The notes below the pieces were generated by a model. That model was not told the origin of the DNA. It ran no database searches and worked only from the letters and a program-made list of their open reading frames with translations. The position numbers and the translations under genes are program-made. Shown here one piece after another: positions 23,110-33,928 of a stretch of DNA of 64,000 bases (the first letter of the stretch is position 1; each line of letters starts with the position of its first letter). The stretch is from Dermanyssus gallinae (lineage: Eukaryota > Arthropoda > Arachnida > Mesostigmata > Dermanyssidae): NCBI GenBank assembly GCA_003439945.1, contig QVRM01001983.1, positions 336,001 to 400,000 on the forward strand, in the 5' to 3' direction.

Positions 23110-24439
23110 AAAACACCTAGCCTTTACGAATCTGACGTATGCACGCCAAACACACATAAGTGAAGCAACACAACTCGTCCTGCTTCATATAGCTTTACGG
23201 CGGCCATATAGAGGCAAACAACTATCCCACAAACAAACTATAGGGATTCGCTTGGCGTGTAAATAACCCTTTTACGCCAAGGGCACTTAGTGCGGCATCG
23301 TAAGCGTACATGTACCAGAGGTATTCAGGATTTCCCCAACGTTCCTTGTGGCAACATCATCGCTGACTTCCATTGCGGGTGGATTTTTTTATTATCTATT
23401 TTTATTATTTATCATCTTTCTCAATGATCAAATGAGAAAACTCGATCAGCAAGTTCCCAGCTTGTCTCCGTGGGGGACGGACGTGTTTGTAACCGCTCTT
23501 ATCACAACAATGAAAAGAGCGCTTGTTCAGGCTGACCAATTAGTTCAATTTTCTCTGCGTCACTTCAAGTTGTAATGTGTTTTCTCTGTCAGGACTGATG
23601 TTGTTGTTGTTGTTGTCTGCTTACTGTAAAAGTGCCCGCCTATTGCCTGTACCATCAAACTCTGCTCTAAACAGATCGCTCTTAACTGTGCATTTTGCAA
23701 CAAGTCTACATCTGTCGAATAGCTCTGATGGTACTCGGTGCAATCGAACATCTCACATGTTTCAGTGATGGAGCAGCTCATACGCAGGGTCTGGTGTGCG
23801 CGACCTCTAAGCAAAAGCCTCCTCCTGCCGCTAGCTTGTGGGTAATTGTGGAGCTGACCAACCTAGTGCTTGGTCAACGTCTTGAGATTTTCTCAATCTA
23901 GTCCAAACTGGCCGAGTGCAAGTTCAAACTCAACGCCACCCGCTCTAAGTTAGCCTCATTACGTTCAGTTCCCCGCCGAACGGAGTGTGAACGGACAATG
24001 ATCGATCATACGTCGCCACCCCCATCTCATCGGATACTGCCGCGCTCTACGCGGGGCCAGACGCATCACAGCAGATGCCGCTGCAGCCGCTGCTGAGCGA
24101 GTGTTTAAACACTCATAGCAGGGAGCATTCGCGTTTGATCAAGCGCAAACGTTTGGAGAGCACTTATCGCGCTATTGTTATGGACTTCGTCTATCGGACT
24201 ATCGCGCCCAAACTTAATGCTTCGCTATCCGTCTCAAATGCAATACCTACTCGTCGTTCTGCTTGTTTGTTCTATATGACCACTAGATAACAGTGCTCAA
24301 TCCTAATTTTTGGGTATGGAGGGCTGTCAACGAGTACTTCGTCGGCTGTTCATCGCATGGAAGCGTGATCGATAAATTTGAGCTCCGCCAACCTCTATAG
24401 GATCCCCCAAGTGGGGAAATCCTGGAACAAATGATAGAC
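23110..24439. other. unannotated stretch, possible LINE ORF1 remnant
   Basis: No motif was recognised. It lies directly upstream of the endonuclease relic on the same strand, so some of it may be decayed ORF1. The segment 23285-23360, read on the minus strand, resembles 9475-9540 on the minus strand. Confidence 0.3.
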
Positions 24440-25350
24440 GGTTGAACTGTATTTATCTAACACTCGCTCAGCTGCAAAATAGGGTGCTGTTGGTTAGGTA
24501 TACAAGAACGTATTCTTTTTTCGTACAATGTATCCAATTTTTTTGTGTGAGACCTGGTTCAATCAGTCCACACCGGACTCCATGTTCTTTCTCAGCAAGG
24601 ACATGGGATTCGCTTTACTGGATAATGGCTCGGGGGGCGGAGGAGAGTGCGTTCTAGTCTCAGCGCGGTTAAATGATGTACCTGTATCATGTAATATACC
24701 CGGCGAACACAATGCAGTCAATCTACACACTCGGCACAACAAGTTTCGCCTTTGCTGTTTCTTTGCATCAAATTCCGGGGATAGTATCTGTCGCTCAAAA
24801 CAAACAGATCAACAAATGCAAGCCTGCTATGAATAAATTTTACTATCAGTTTGGCGGATCTGTAATTATCGGTGGCAACTTTAATCTATTTCCGATAAAC
24901 TGGGCTACTGCAGAAACCTTCTCTGCTGCCTCAATTGAATTGTTGTTCTTGCCAACTGCAGCATTGAGAACAACCTAATCCAGCTTATCGAAGACACGAG
25001 TCACTCCGGCTCCGCCCTTGATCTCCTGCTGACCACTCATCCTGACATTATCGACAACGTTGATATCCGCGACTCTAATTTAAGCTCCGATCACAAGCTC
25101 ATCCCGCTTGGTCCTCAAAATGACTGCCACCGCATATCATCGAAAACTGCTAAAAGGAACAAAGTATTTTAGCATACTGACCTAGATGAGCATAGGCGTC
25201 AATTTTAACGTGTATGGTATCTATACGCAATTATTATTCCTGAAACTTAAATACAGCCATAAACCCGATGGCATCCCACCTATATTTAAAAAAGCTAGCT
25301 ATTTTTAGCAAAGTCATTAAGCAAGCGCGTTGAGAAATGATGTAAGTCAG
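24440..25350 (+). pseudogene. LINE APE endonuclease relic
   Basis: The frames give CETWFNQSTPDSMFFLSKDM then GGGECVLV (about 24545-24660), the glutamate-containing ETWL block of apurinic-like endonucleases. IIGGNFNLFPINW (about 24865-24905) corresponds to the GDFN block with Asp replaced by Gly. LDLLLTTHPDIIDNV followed by LSSDHKLI (about 25015-25105) is the terminal Asp and SDH block. A piece reading YSHKPDGIPPIF (about 25255-25290) marks the start of the reverse transcriptase before sequence identity is lost. The wording resembles CR1/Jockey endonucleases, so it may belong with family J. Confidence 0.7.
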
Positions 25351-25559
25351 ATAGATAATCAATTAAATAGATACGGTCGTACAAGTTCATAGGCGGCGTG
25401 CTGGCAATCAGAAAAAAGGAAAATCTTTCTCCTGATGAACATCTCCGGGTAATTAACATGCTCTTCCCCCAACACCCTCCTTTAGGAGTTTCAGGATGTG
25501 ATGGCTAACGTAGCCGCAATAATACCCCGTAGCGGCTTGTAGTCATCCCGAAAAGGACT

Positions 25560-26920
25560 AACTATTCTAGGCCAATCTCTCTTAGCATCCTGACCAAGGG
25601 TATAGAGTCAATAGTAGAGTCCCGTGTGCGATGCATGGCAGGATGAGCATGGCTTTCTCTCGGCGACACAACACGGTTCCAAATAGGCCGAAAGTCCAAA
25701 AAAGAAGAGAAAAGTCCCAAAAAATCAGTCCTCTCGGCCATAAAGCGGGTGACAACGAAGTTCTTAGGGCGGAGTCCCCGCGCCAATCGTCGCCTCGGTC
25801 TATGGCGCCTGCTACTAGTTGTATTGCTGGACGTTAAAAATGCAGTCGGCAACCTCCCCTGAAAAAAAATCTCTGACACAATACTTAAGAAGAGAATCCC
25901 GCCCTATCCGCGCAGTTCTGGGCTAACTAAGCGGGAAGCGTATAGTCACCGAGTTCTTCGAGTTTGGACATATTGGCCGGGGTTTACACCGTCTGGCAGC
26001 TAGGAAGGCTACTCAGATTTCGCGCAAGATAGTCCGGCTAATGCCAACAACTTGTCCAATGGGCCTCACTATGTCGGTGGCTGAATCCATACTTTTATTC
26101 GTAGCCTCGGTGTTGCCGTCAACCGCACTGTGCGCAACCAGCAACAGGGCGAACCCTAAACTGTGGTCGCTTTGAGGACCATAATGGCCTATAAAACAGT
26201 CAGCACAGCAACTGTTAATCGATGCAAAATGCCAGAATGGAGAACAGTAATGAGTCAATGAGAGATCCGAGTTTAACATGATGGCCGGGGTTCTCCAGGC
26301 TTCGATTCTTACAGTGGTCGTCCAGGCCCGCTCAGTCCAGCAACTGGAACTGAAGAACAATGACGCCCTGGCTGGGCTGGCTAAACACTAGCGCCAAATA
26401 AAAGTATGATCATCTTCTTAATCAGGCCAAGGGTTTGCCTTCTCTTGAGAGTAACTCAAGATGAGTGGTAGCTTTGAGGACCACAATGCCCTATAGCATA
26501 TTCAGACAGACAACAGATGCTAATAGTTTTGACTAGAGCAGTCCCCTGGGACTTGAAAGCAACTAAACGACGGCGCCGCTTGTGGGAAGTTCCGGCAAAC
26601 GTCAGAGTGAAGGACAGAATTATAACTCTCGACATTTGGCAGTGGGACCTCATTTCCTACATAGCTCAGTGATTCACCGGACACGGTAGTTTCCAGTCGT
26701 AATCGTTCAGAATTGGAAAAGTCGCATCCCGATTCTGCGAGTAGCGCTAAAGCAAAGCCCGCTTGAACATCTAATTTTGAAGTGCCCGGCATGGGCCTAT
26801 CAGCGTGTGGGTGTATCTCGGACTAATCACGGCATACTTGGAGCGCTCATACAGCTTATAATTATGTAGTGACGCGTTGTTTTTTTTTGCGTCCGCGCCT
26901 CATCCGGGAGGGTCGTCATA
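25560..26920 (+). pseudogene. R1-type LINE relic, RT to C-terminal zinc region
   Basis: Blocks in order: ISLSILTKGIESIVESRV (about 25575); RLLLVVLLDVKNAVGNLP (about 25800-25855), matching motif A; KIVRLMPTTCPMGLTMSVAE (about 26025-26085), matching the thumb of R1-type enzymes; VALRTIMAYKTVSTA (about 26170-26215); and near 26740-26810 EHLILKCPAWAYQRVGV, the H-x3-C zinc region close to the protein end. Motifs B and C are missing between about 25.9 and 26.0 kb, so there is an internal deletion as well as many stops. The block around TTTGAGGACCAYAATGSCCTAT occurs twice (about 26168 and 26475), which suggests two overlapping fragments or a local duplication. Confidence 0.7.
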
Positions 26921-27224
26921 CGATACACGGAAATCCTCCACTCGCACATCTTCAACGGGACTTGATGCAGTACGTTTTTCTCACCGACACCTATAGTCTG
27001 TTTTCCTATAGTCTGTGCAAATGCAAGCGCAAAAGATCCCTCCAACAGCAAAAATTGCGCGGCCCTTTGTCTCCATGACTCCAACAATGCATTCAGCTGT
27101 TTAACGATCTGCTGACATTGATATCGGAAAATTTGGCGCTTTACTTTTACTGAGTTAAAATGGTGGAGTGCGTTTTACCGGCATTTTGTAACCGTCTTCT
27201 AAAAATGTAACTTCTTAATTTTAA

Positions 27225-27305
27225 AAAAGGTATTGGACTTGAACCTAGTTCGCTAAGTGCGTAATTTGCGGCGCTTCCACCTACACAACGGCACCTGAGC
27301 GTAAT
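27225..27305 (-). mobile_element. tRNA-like SINE head
   Basis: On the minus strand AGGTTCAAGTCC (complement of about 27240-27251) is a perfect B box, and GTGTAGGTGGAAGCGCC upstream looks like a weak A box. The intervening sequence does not fold as a complete tRNA. No body or target duplication was identified. Confidence 0.5.
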
Positions 27306-27309
27306 TCCA

Positions 27310-28856
27310 TGCTAATTAGCTTTTCCCAGAAGGGCGATATATATATATATATAAACGTTTGTTATATCGTCCACCAGCTATTCGTCATTGTTAGAATAGC
27401 TGGCGGTGTCGTTTTCATCAATTCAAACGCCACAAAGGGATTAATCAGAGCCCAATTGCTCGGATAGGTCACTGAAGCATCTCTGCGGATATATTGCGCC
27501 TCAATCAACACTCTCTCTCTTAAAATAGCGGTAAATACACTACTTTGCAGAAGCATCAGCTCAATACAGCCGTGTAAAACGCGATCAAAATGTTGCCTTT
27601 AAAGTTGTATTTGTTTTTTTTTTAATTTTAGAAATTTGTAAGAAAAGTATGTCGAACAAATAAAGCTGTATTGAAACACTAACAACGTTTGTAGTAGTAA
27701 CAACACTAACAACAGCAAATGTACTCTCAAGCTGCTTTTTTTTTTGTAAAAATTTATTTTAACTTAAAAATATGCGTATTAACTCCGCGTACCCCAATAA
27801 CGGCCTGCTGCCCACGTTATTAGGCAGCGTCCAGCTTATGCGGATTGTCGTGCACAGAGACTAAATTATCGCCAATTATCGTTGCATAGGGCACAACGAG
27901 GGGTGTCAGGACGTCAGCGACGTTCAGTCAGGCAGTTTGATATATTTTTCCGTATGAACCGTTGACTTGAGGAACCTCCACGAGTTTCGTTTTCTTACCT
28001 AAGAGGATTGCGCCCAAACTCTGATGCAACCATACATTAGCTTCTGCCGTAACTGATTCGCTTAACAATGCAAGATTGCGCAAACCGCTCTCCTCGTAGC
28101 CGGTACACTGATCCTCGTCTATCGTTGCTTCTGCGTACTGGACAACACTGGACAGTCATTGGTCAACGATTTAATTTTCGAAATCTCGAACAAGCCGGCA
28201 TTGTGCTTGTTGACGAGAGTTGTTGATCTGAGCTGTAGACGACCTACGAGTTTAGCGGACCTGTAGGCATGTTACATGATTGTTACGCACTCTTCGCCTT
28301 ACGCAGTACGCGCAGCAACATTTATTCCAGGAGCTGTTGCAAATGGACAGTGGTATGTCGGCGATTTCGCAAAACATTCACTACCAGGAAGCGGTTGTCC
28401 TGATTAATTTTAGATCGAACCCCGTCCAAACCCGCTCTTTGATGAATGTTGCCGGCAAGTTGCTACTGTTAAGTAGACTCCGTGAACAGTAGATTCGTTT
28501 AGTTAACGAGCTACAAAACGTTGTGAAGCTCAAGCAAGGCGACAATGTGGACGACTCTCTTTCTCGGCGTGGTATCCATTTCTCAGAGCTCGTTGTTGGC
28601 TCCTTGTCACTGGTCGGCTGACAAAAAAACAATTTACGAGACATTTGGCTTATGTGGCTTTGTGCCTGATATGAAACACCTGCGAATAGTATGAGAGTGA
28701 CTAAGCCGAGATTGCATATTTGAGCGCTTTTCCAATTCACTGCCTTATAACGCTGAGAGTAGGAGGGATTGCTTAAATATTTTGATTGTGTCTTATAAAT
28801 AACTAAATTATAATTTAGAATAATATATAAAATACTTTACGGCGTTGCTAATAATT

Positions 28857-28859
<3 letters not shown>
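27310..28859. other. unannotated stretch
   Basis: Plus-strand frames at 28280-28492, continuing after a stop as IRLVNELQNVVKLKQGDNVD to about 28620, are mildly protein-like but unrecognised. T-rich runs occur at 27610-27625 and 27735-27745. A small (AT)n tract is at 27341-27352. Confidence 0.35.
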
Positions 28860-28860
<1 letters not shown>

Positions 28861-28937
<77 letters not shown>

Positions 28938-28953
28938 CTAAATAACTAAATTG

Positions 28954-28983
<30 letters not shown>
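28861..28983. repeat. (AT)n microsatellite, two blocks
   Basis: AT tracts at 28861-28936 and 28956-28983, separated by a short AACTAA-containing spacer. Confidence 0.95.
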
Positions 28984-28987
<4 letters not shown>

Positions 28988-29372
28988 TGCTACAGTACCT
29001 AAAATACAATATGTCAAGAGCTGGCCTCCAAGATAATGGCACAAAACATGTACTATGTACGTCCTAGTAGCTAGGAGAGTCATTACTACACTCCCTGTAG
29101 ACGCCTGTGTTGCCGGTGGACCGTATAATCATAGTTTAAATTGCGCGAGTTTGCACACACTAGTCGTATTTACTATAGTTGGTGTTGTTTGCACATAAGA
29201 CCGGCCTGGGGAGCTCGTAAGCGGTTGAGCTGCATCTATTTGTACAGGTAATTCTATTACACAAACAAACAATACGCTCCGCCTATCGGATCACTGACGC
29301 TACATATATGTGTATATATATATAATATATCGTGACATGTGCATTTAGGTATACATACCAAGCAAATATTAA

Positions 29373-29375
<3 letters not shown>
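28984..29375. other. unannotated stretch
   Basis: No gene or repeat was recognised apart from a short (AT)n at about 29305-29330. Confidence 0.4.

Positions 29376-29421
<46 letters not shown>
29376..29421. repeat. (AT)n microsatellite
   Basis: A pure AT dinucleotide tract. Confidence 0.95.
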
Positions 29422-29424
<3 letters not shown>

Positions 29425-29639
29425 TACGTTTATTTATATAACTTTGTTATGTTAGCACCTTGGAGTGAACAGATGTCTCCGCGTGAACGTGTGGTCACGG
29501 GTTCCCTACCCCAGGATTTAGCCCAGTTTAACAACGTGCCCCAAACGAATGTTGCGTTTCCTTGCTCAATGTCGAGTGACAGCTTATGACGCAAGAATTC
29601 CGATGCTCTGCTGTGTGCGGTGCGCATCTGCACCGACCA

Positions 29640-30115
29640 TCGAATAGTTCAATGAGCCGGTTACAGTTGCGTCCTAAACAAGCATGCGGCCACGCTCAAT
29701 GGTGGCCAGAGTAAGACCGGGTCCTTTGTCGTCGTTCCTGGATAGGACCTGAGGTTCCAGTACACTCGGGAAGCCAGCAGATCTCAGTGCTAAACGTGTC
29801 AACTGCACTTGAGGCGCACGACGGGCCAACGCGTCTACATGATCACCACAACGATATCGGTGGAACACGATGAGGTCAACACCAAACTGCAGTCGTGCAC
29901 TTATGCACGTCGCCTCGTCATCTAAAAGAGCCCTAATTTGCGGACAGGGTAGGTCATGTAGCCAAGCTCCAGCCCCTTGACTACTAACCGCTCGAAGCCT
30001 AGCTTTATCAGCAAGAGTAGGAGCGCTATCAGTCAGACGTGCTAATCGCATTTTGCCCATTTGCCCATTTGCTCGTTGGAAATATCATCGAGGGGGGGAG
30101 TCAAATAAAGACGAT
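29640..30115 (-). pseudogene. family X copy B, ORF2 C-terminal part
   Basis: Read on the minus strand from the target duplication, the frame gives SSLF then DSPPR, a stop, and a long open stretch. That stretch includes LADKARLRAVSSQGAGAWLH, matching copy A RARLLAVARPGASDWLH. It continues with CISARLQFGVDLIVFHRYRC and FPSVLEPQVLSRNDDKGPGL, matching the zinc motif and the start of the nuclease. The nuclease motif is damaged: KGPGLTL replaces KRPDGLTL, and the Trp of LVWDA is a TAG stop. The following Asp (GAC) is kept, which supports Asp as the ancestral residue at the site that is Asn in copy A. Confidence 0.8.
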
Positions 30116-30142
30116 TTTTTTTTTTTTTTTTTTTTGATAGAT

Positions 30143-30148
30143 GTTTAT
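30143..30148 (-). promoter_or_regulatory. polyadenylation signal of the I-group LINE
   Basis: AATAAA on the minus strand, followed about seven bases later by the poly(A) tract, in a 3' UTR of roughly 150 bp after the ORF2 stop. Confidence 0.8.
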
Positions 30149-30292
30149 TGATTACATATATAATCTGGAGAGTCTCACATCAGAGACCCACTACACAGTG
30201 GTACATTTTACGCTTTTGATGTTTTTAACATCCGATACGCTCACAGCGTGTACATGTTCCGCTGATAGTTACATCGCTAGTCCCATGCTAAC

Positions 30293-33200
30293 TTACAGCA
30301 CTAGATCACAAGAATTGACAAATTTCACCAGACTGGCAAGTCTACTGTCAGCCATTCGTGCTGATAACATGTTTCCGTCCTCTCCATGCTTAGTGACGGC
30401 CTTAATCCATTGTGCTCTTTCCACTTCATATTTTCTGCATTCCGTAAGAATGTGTATAACGTCATCATATTTGTTACACTGCTCGCACATGGGTGATGAT
30501 TTTACCCCAATTTGGTTGAGCGTGCTTCCGCTCAGACCTTTGGCACATCTCAGACGGTGAACCGTCACAGCACATCTACGGGAGGCCCCGCTTAAGTCAT
30601 GTGGTCCTGCAAAATTTATCCCGATCCCCATCTTAATACGCTTTTGTGAAATTCCGTTTGCCAGCTCCTCCCATTTTTGACAACTGTGTTTCCACACTCT
30701 AGCTTTGACATGACTTGAGGAAGGCGGCACCAGGCATAGGCGATCCAGCTTCTTCTTCTGTAGGGCGTCTCTGGCGACCTCGTCAGCTGCCTCGTTTCCT
30801 CGTACATTTACGTGAGCTGGAATCCACTGTAGTCGCAGCCGTGCCTTGAGATGGCCGGCGCAGTGAAGAACGCACTGGATGAGATTTGAGTTGGGACCCG
30901 ATGGGTCTGCAGCTGTGATAGCTTCCAGCGCCGCTTTAGAGTCGCAGAAGATAACCGTGTCCTTGGGATTATCGTCTTGAAGAGCGAATACAAGCGCCTC
31001 ATGCACTGCCACAATTTCGGCTGTGGTTGAACTCTGGCAGTTTCCGACATGTACCGCTATAGTTGTCCCGGTTTCCGGTATGACAACTCCTGCTCCTCCG
31101 GTAAAACCTTGCTGTGACCCATCGCTGAACATCACTGACGAGTACTCCTGTGAGAGTAAGCTTATGTGGTGCTCGGCGGCAGTCTTCAGGTACCAAGAGT
31201 CATGTTCATTCTTTTTGTGTATGTTAGGTATTGATAGTGACACAGACATATGCTCAAGATTTGACATATCAAATACATGCTTATCAGGAGCCTGCATCCC
31301 GTCGCTCAGTTCGGGAATGTCCTCTAGGGCGGCAGCTGCCTTGGTACTTCGGCGTTCGTCCTGGATTAATCTCAGTAGCTTATTGCCACTTCTGGCTAAT
31401 CTGATTAATATACACTTCATTAGAAATTCTTGTCGTATGTTAGTGGGCATAAGGCCACTTTCTGCCAGAGCGGTTTGTGTACTGGTCATAGGGAGTAAAC
31501 TCAGCGCTGCTTTAGCACATACTGCAGTCATTGCGTCTAGATCGGTTGTCTCTTTTTTTGTCAGGTTGGTCATGAACGGCAGGACGTAGTCCACTTTCGA
31601 CGAGAAAAGCGCCTTGGCAATTTTAATGGCAGATGGTGGAGATATTCCCCAAGAGAGTCCGCACAGATTCTTGACTATGTTTACAACTTTAAGGGCTCGT
31701 TCTTTCAGCTCATTAATCTGCATCCTCCATCGACAGTTGTCTTCCAGATGTACTCCAAGGAACCGTATATCCGTGACTTGGTCAATTGTTTTTCCGTCTA
31801 TCTTAACTACTACATGCTGTGCTCGACGCATATTGAAAGCCATTATTTTGGTTTTAGATGGCTCAATCTTAAGGCCAATTTTCTCCAATGAAGATACAAT
31901 TGCTTTGATGCCACACTGAAGCTGAAAAACAGCAATGGGGTTGACTGTTTTGCCGTTTAAGCGAATCCACATGGCCCCGTCATCCGAGTACTGGGATAGG
32001 TGAAAGCCGTGTGGAACGCAATTTGCAATATTAGATATTGCTAATACAAAAAGAATCGGGGAAAGCACTCCACCCTGAGGGACTCCACGATCTCCTAACA
32101 CGACACACCTGGAGGAGCTTCCCCCGCACGTAATCGACAGCGTGCGCTCGTGCAGATAGCTTGATATGATTTTGTAGAAACGGCAATTGGCGTCGATCCC
32201 CATATTTTGTAGAGATTCATGGACAGCTGTGTGTGTCAGTCCATTGTATGCGCCCTCGATGTCAAAGAATGCGGCCAATACATGGCCATTGTTCCGGCAT
32301 GCCTGTTCAATATCTGTTGTCAGATCTATGACGTTGTCTTGGGGCGACCGTAGCGGTCTGTATGCTGACATACTATCTGTGAGAGCCGATTTAGCTTCTG
32401 ACGCAGACATTAATCTTCGAAGAAGCATTCGCTCCAGAACCTTACCAAGGTGGGAGCATTTGACAATTACACGATATGATTTGATGTCTCCTGTTGGCCT
32501 ACTCGGTTTCAGAATAGGAACCCCAACTCCAGATTTCCACTCCATCGGGAACACCCCAGACGCAAGTATCTCATTCATTTTGGTTAGCATAAACTTCTTG
32601 CCATCTTCTCCTAGAGATTTTAGTTGCTTGTTAGTGATTCCGTCAGGTCCAGCAGCACTTCTTGAATGTGCCATTGCAAGAGCCATTTCAAGTTCAAGTA
32701 CGTTGAATGGTCGTGATAGCTTCGACGAAATTTGTTTATTGATATCGAATTCAGTTGACTTAGCAATTGGACATGGTGGTATGTCCGGCAGGGTAACCGT
32801 TTTTAATAGGTCGTTCAATGCTGAGCGCATATTGACGTTATTTTTCAGGCAATATGTTCCTAGTGGAGTTGTTGGTTTTCCAGATTCGGTAGCCTTAATC
32901 CACCGCCACACGTCTGTGAGAGGCGTTGTTTGACTCAATGTTGACACATACTTTTTATTCAGTACGTCCTGCAGTTCTCTTGAGTACGACAGTGCCGCTT
33001 TCCTAAGGGATTCGTACCGTACATAATCACTTAGAAACCCGTGCTTCTTAAATCGTTTTCGTGACTTGCTGATTGCGTCCAGAAATCGAGCCAATTTCAT
33101 GTTCGGTTGGGTAATTTGTGGGGGGACTCGTATGCGTTTAGTTGCTGCTTGATATGCCGTTTTTACCAGTGTATCCATGTTGGTGGTGGTTGCGACGTTT

Positions 33201-33928
33201 GAGGATATTATTTTCCTATACTTTTCCCAGTCGGTTATTTGTGTAGTTCGCCATTTGTCCTTGTTAGTCTTCATATACAGAAAGCATCTACAGTGGTCCG
33301 AGATGAGTGCTACTGGTTCAATGTCCAGTCTGCTGATAGGGGTTAAGTTTTCACTAACAGCCACAATATCTAAATGAGATTCCACGAAACCACTGGAGTA
33401 ATTGCGCATAAATGTTGGATTCCCATCATTCAATACAGTTAATGACAGTTTTTCCATTAGTTCAGCTATTGCTAATCCTCGGCTATCCATCGTCGGGCTT
33501 CCCCACATCGGATTTTTGGCGTTAACATCTCCGGTGATTATGATGTTTGAAATATCCTTGAGCGCGGCTAATATCATTGATATATCAACTTCTCTGTTTG
33601 GCGACAGGTACATTGTTACTATATTGAGAGTCTGTTGTTCTATTTTTATTTTGACACCTGATATTCTCGCACCTGGTATGTGAGGCAGCTCTAATCTGCA
33701 TTGATGAATATCATTTCTAACCAGAATCGAGGCTAGAGAAGTTGATGAATTTATTATTGACGTTGTATCTCCATAAAATACGTATCCTTCAGCAATGCCG
33801 TTGTTTTTAAAATTGCCTTCGTTTAGGCAGATCACAGGCAGTTTATCTTGTATGCACATTTGCCGTAGTAGCGGCAGTGCCTTCGTGTGCCCCCATCCAC
33901 AATTCCAGTGCGCAAGAAAACTAGACAT
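30293..33928 (-). CDS. I-group LINE ORF2: endonuclease, reverse transcriptase, RNase H
   Basis: An intact 1211-residue frame. APE endonuclease, residues about 1-215: HWNCGWG, E37 in LNEGN, TGDVNAKNPMWG (132-143), HLDIV with D188, and SDH at 210-212. Reverse transcriptase, about 425-735: GPDGIT (427-432), motif A FFDIEGAYNG with D556, motif B GVPQGGVLSPILF (615-627), motif C YSDD (647-650), and FLGVHLED. RNase H, about 930-1055: D935 in FSDGSQ, E971 in TAEIVAVHEAL, D996 in IFCDSKAAL, H1039, and D1049 in GNEAADEVA. A C-terminal zinc motif uses C1148, C1151, H1159 and C1164. All listed catalytic residues are present, so the enzyme could be functional in sequence terms. The start ATG overlaps the ORF1 stop by 8 nt (ATGTCTAG), which suggests coupled re-initiation. 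It nicks target DNA, primes reverse transcription there, and its RNase H removes template RNA. Confidence 0.95.
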   Translation of the reverse strand: MSSFLAHWNCGWGHTKALPLLRQMCIQDKLPVICLNEGNFKNNGIAEGYVFYGDTTSIINSSTSLASILVRNDIHQCRLELPHIPGARISGVKIKIEQQTLNIVTMYLSPNREVDISMILAALKDISNIIITGDVNAKNPMWGSPTMDSRGLAIAELMEKLSLTVLNDGNPTFMRNYSSGFVESHLDIVAVSENLTPISRLDIEPVALISDHCRCFLYMKTNKDKWRTTQITDWEKYRKIISSNVATTTNMDTLVKTAYQAATKRIRVPPQITQPNMKLARFLDAISKSRKRFKKHGFLSDYVRYESLRKAALSYSRELQDVLNKKYVSTLSQTTPLTDVWRWIKATESGKPTTPLGTYCLKNNVNMRSALNDLLKTVTLPDIPPCPIAKSTEFDINKQISSKLSRPFNVLELEMALAMAHSRSAAGPDGITNKQLKSLGEDGKKFMLTKMNEILASGVFPMEWKSGVGVPILKPSRPTGDIKSYRVIVKCSHLGKVLERMLLRRLMSASEAKSALTDSMSAYRPLRSPQDNVIDLTTDIEQACRNNGHVLAAFFDIEGAYNGLTHTAVHESLQNMGIDANCRFYKIISSYLHERTLSITCGGSSSRCVVLGDRGVPQGGVLSPILFVLAISNIANCVPHGFHLSQYSDDGAMWIRLNGKTVNPIAVFQLQCGIKAIVSSLEKIGLKIEPSKTKIMAFNMRRAQHVVVKIDGKTIDQVTDIRFLGVHLEDNCRWRMQINELKERALKVVNIVKNLCGLSWGISPPSAIKIAKALFSSKVDYVLPFMTNLTKKETTDLDAMTAVCAKAALSLLPMTSTQTALAESGLMPTNIRQEFLMKCILIRLARSGNKLLRLIQDERRSTKAAAALEDIPELSDGMQAPDKHVFDMSNLEHMSVSLSIPNIHKKNEHDSWYLKTAAEHHISLLSQEYSSVMFSDGSQQGFTGGAGVVIPETGTTIAVHVGNCQSSTTAEIVAVHEALVFALQDDNPKDTVIFCDSKAALEAITAADPSGPNSNLIQCVLHCAGHLKARLRLQWIPAHVNVRGNEAADEVARDALQKKKLDRLCLVPPSSSHVKARVWKHSCQKWEELANGISQKRIKMGIGINFAGPHDLSGASRRCAVTVHRLRCAKGLSGSTLNQIGVKSSPMCEQCNKYDDVIHILTECRKYEVERAQWIKAVTKHGEDGNMLSARMADSRLASLVKFVNSCDLVL

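Noticed and set aside
28381..28740. 119-codon minus-strand ORF
   Set aside because: The plus strand also has a frame here, and neither shows a known motif.
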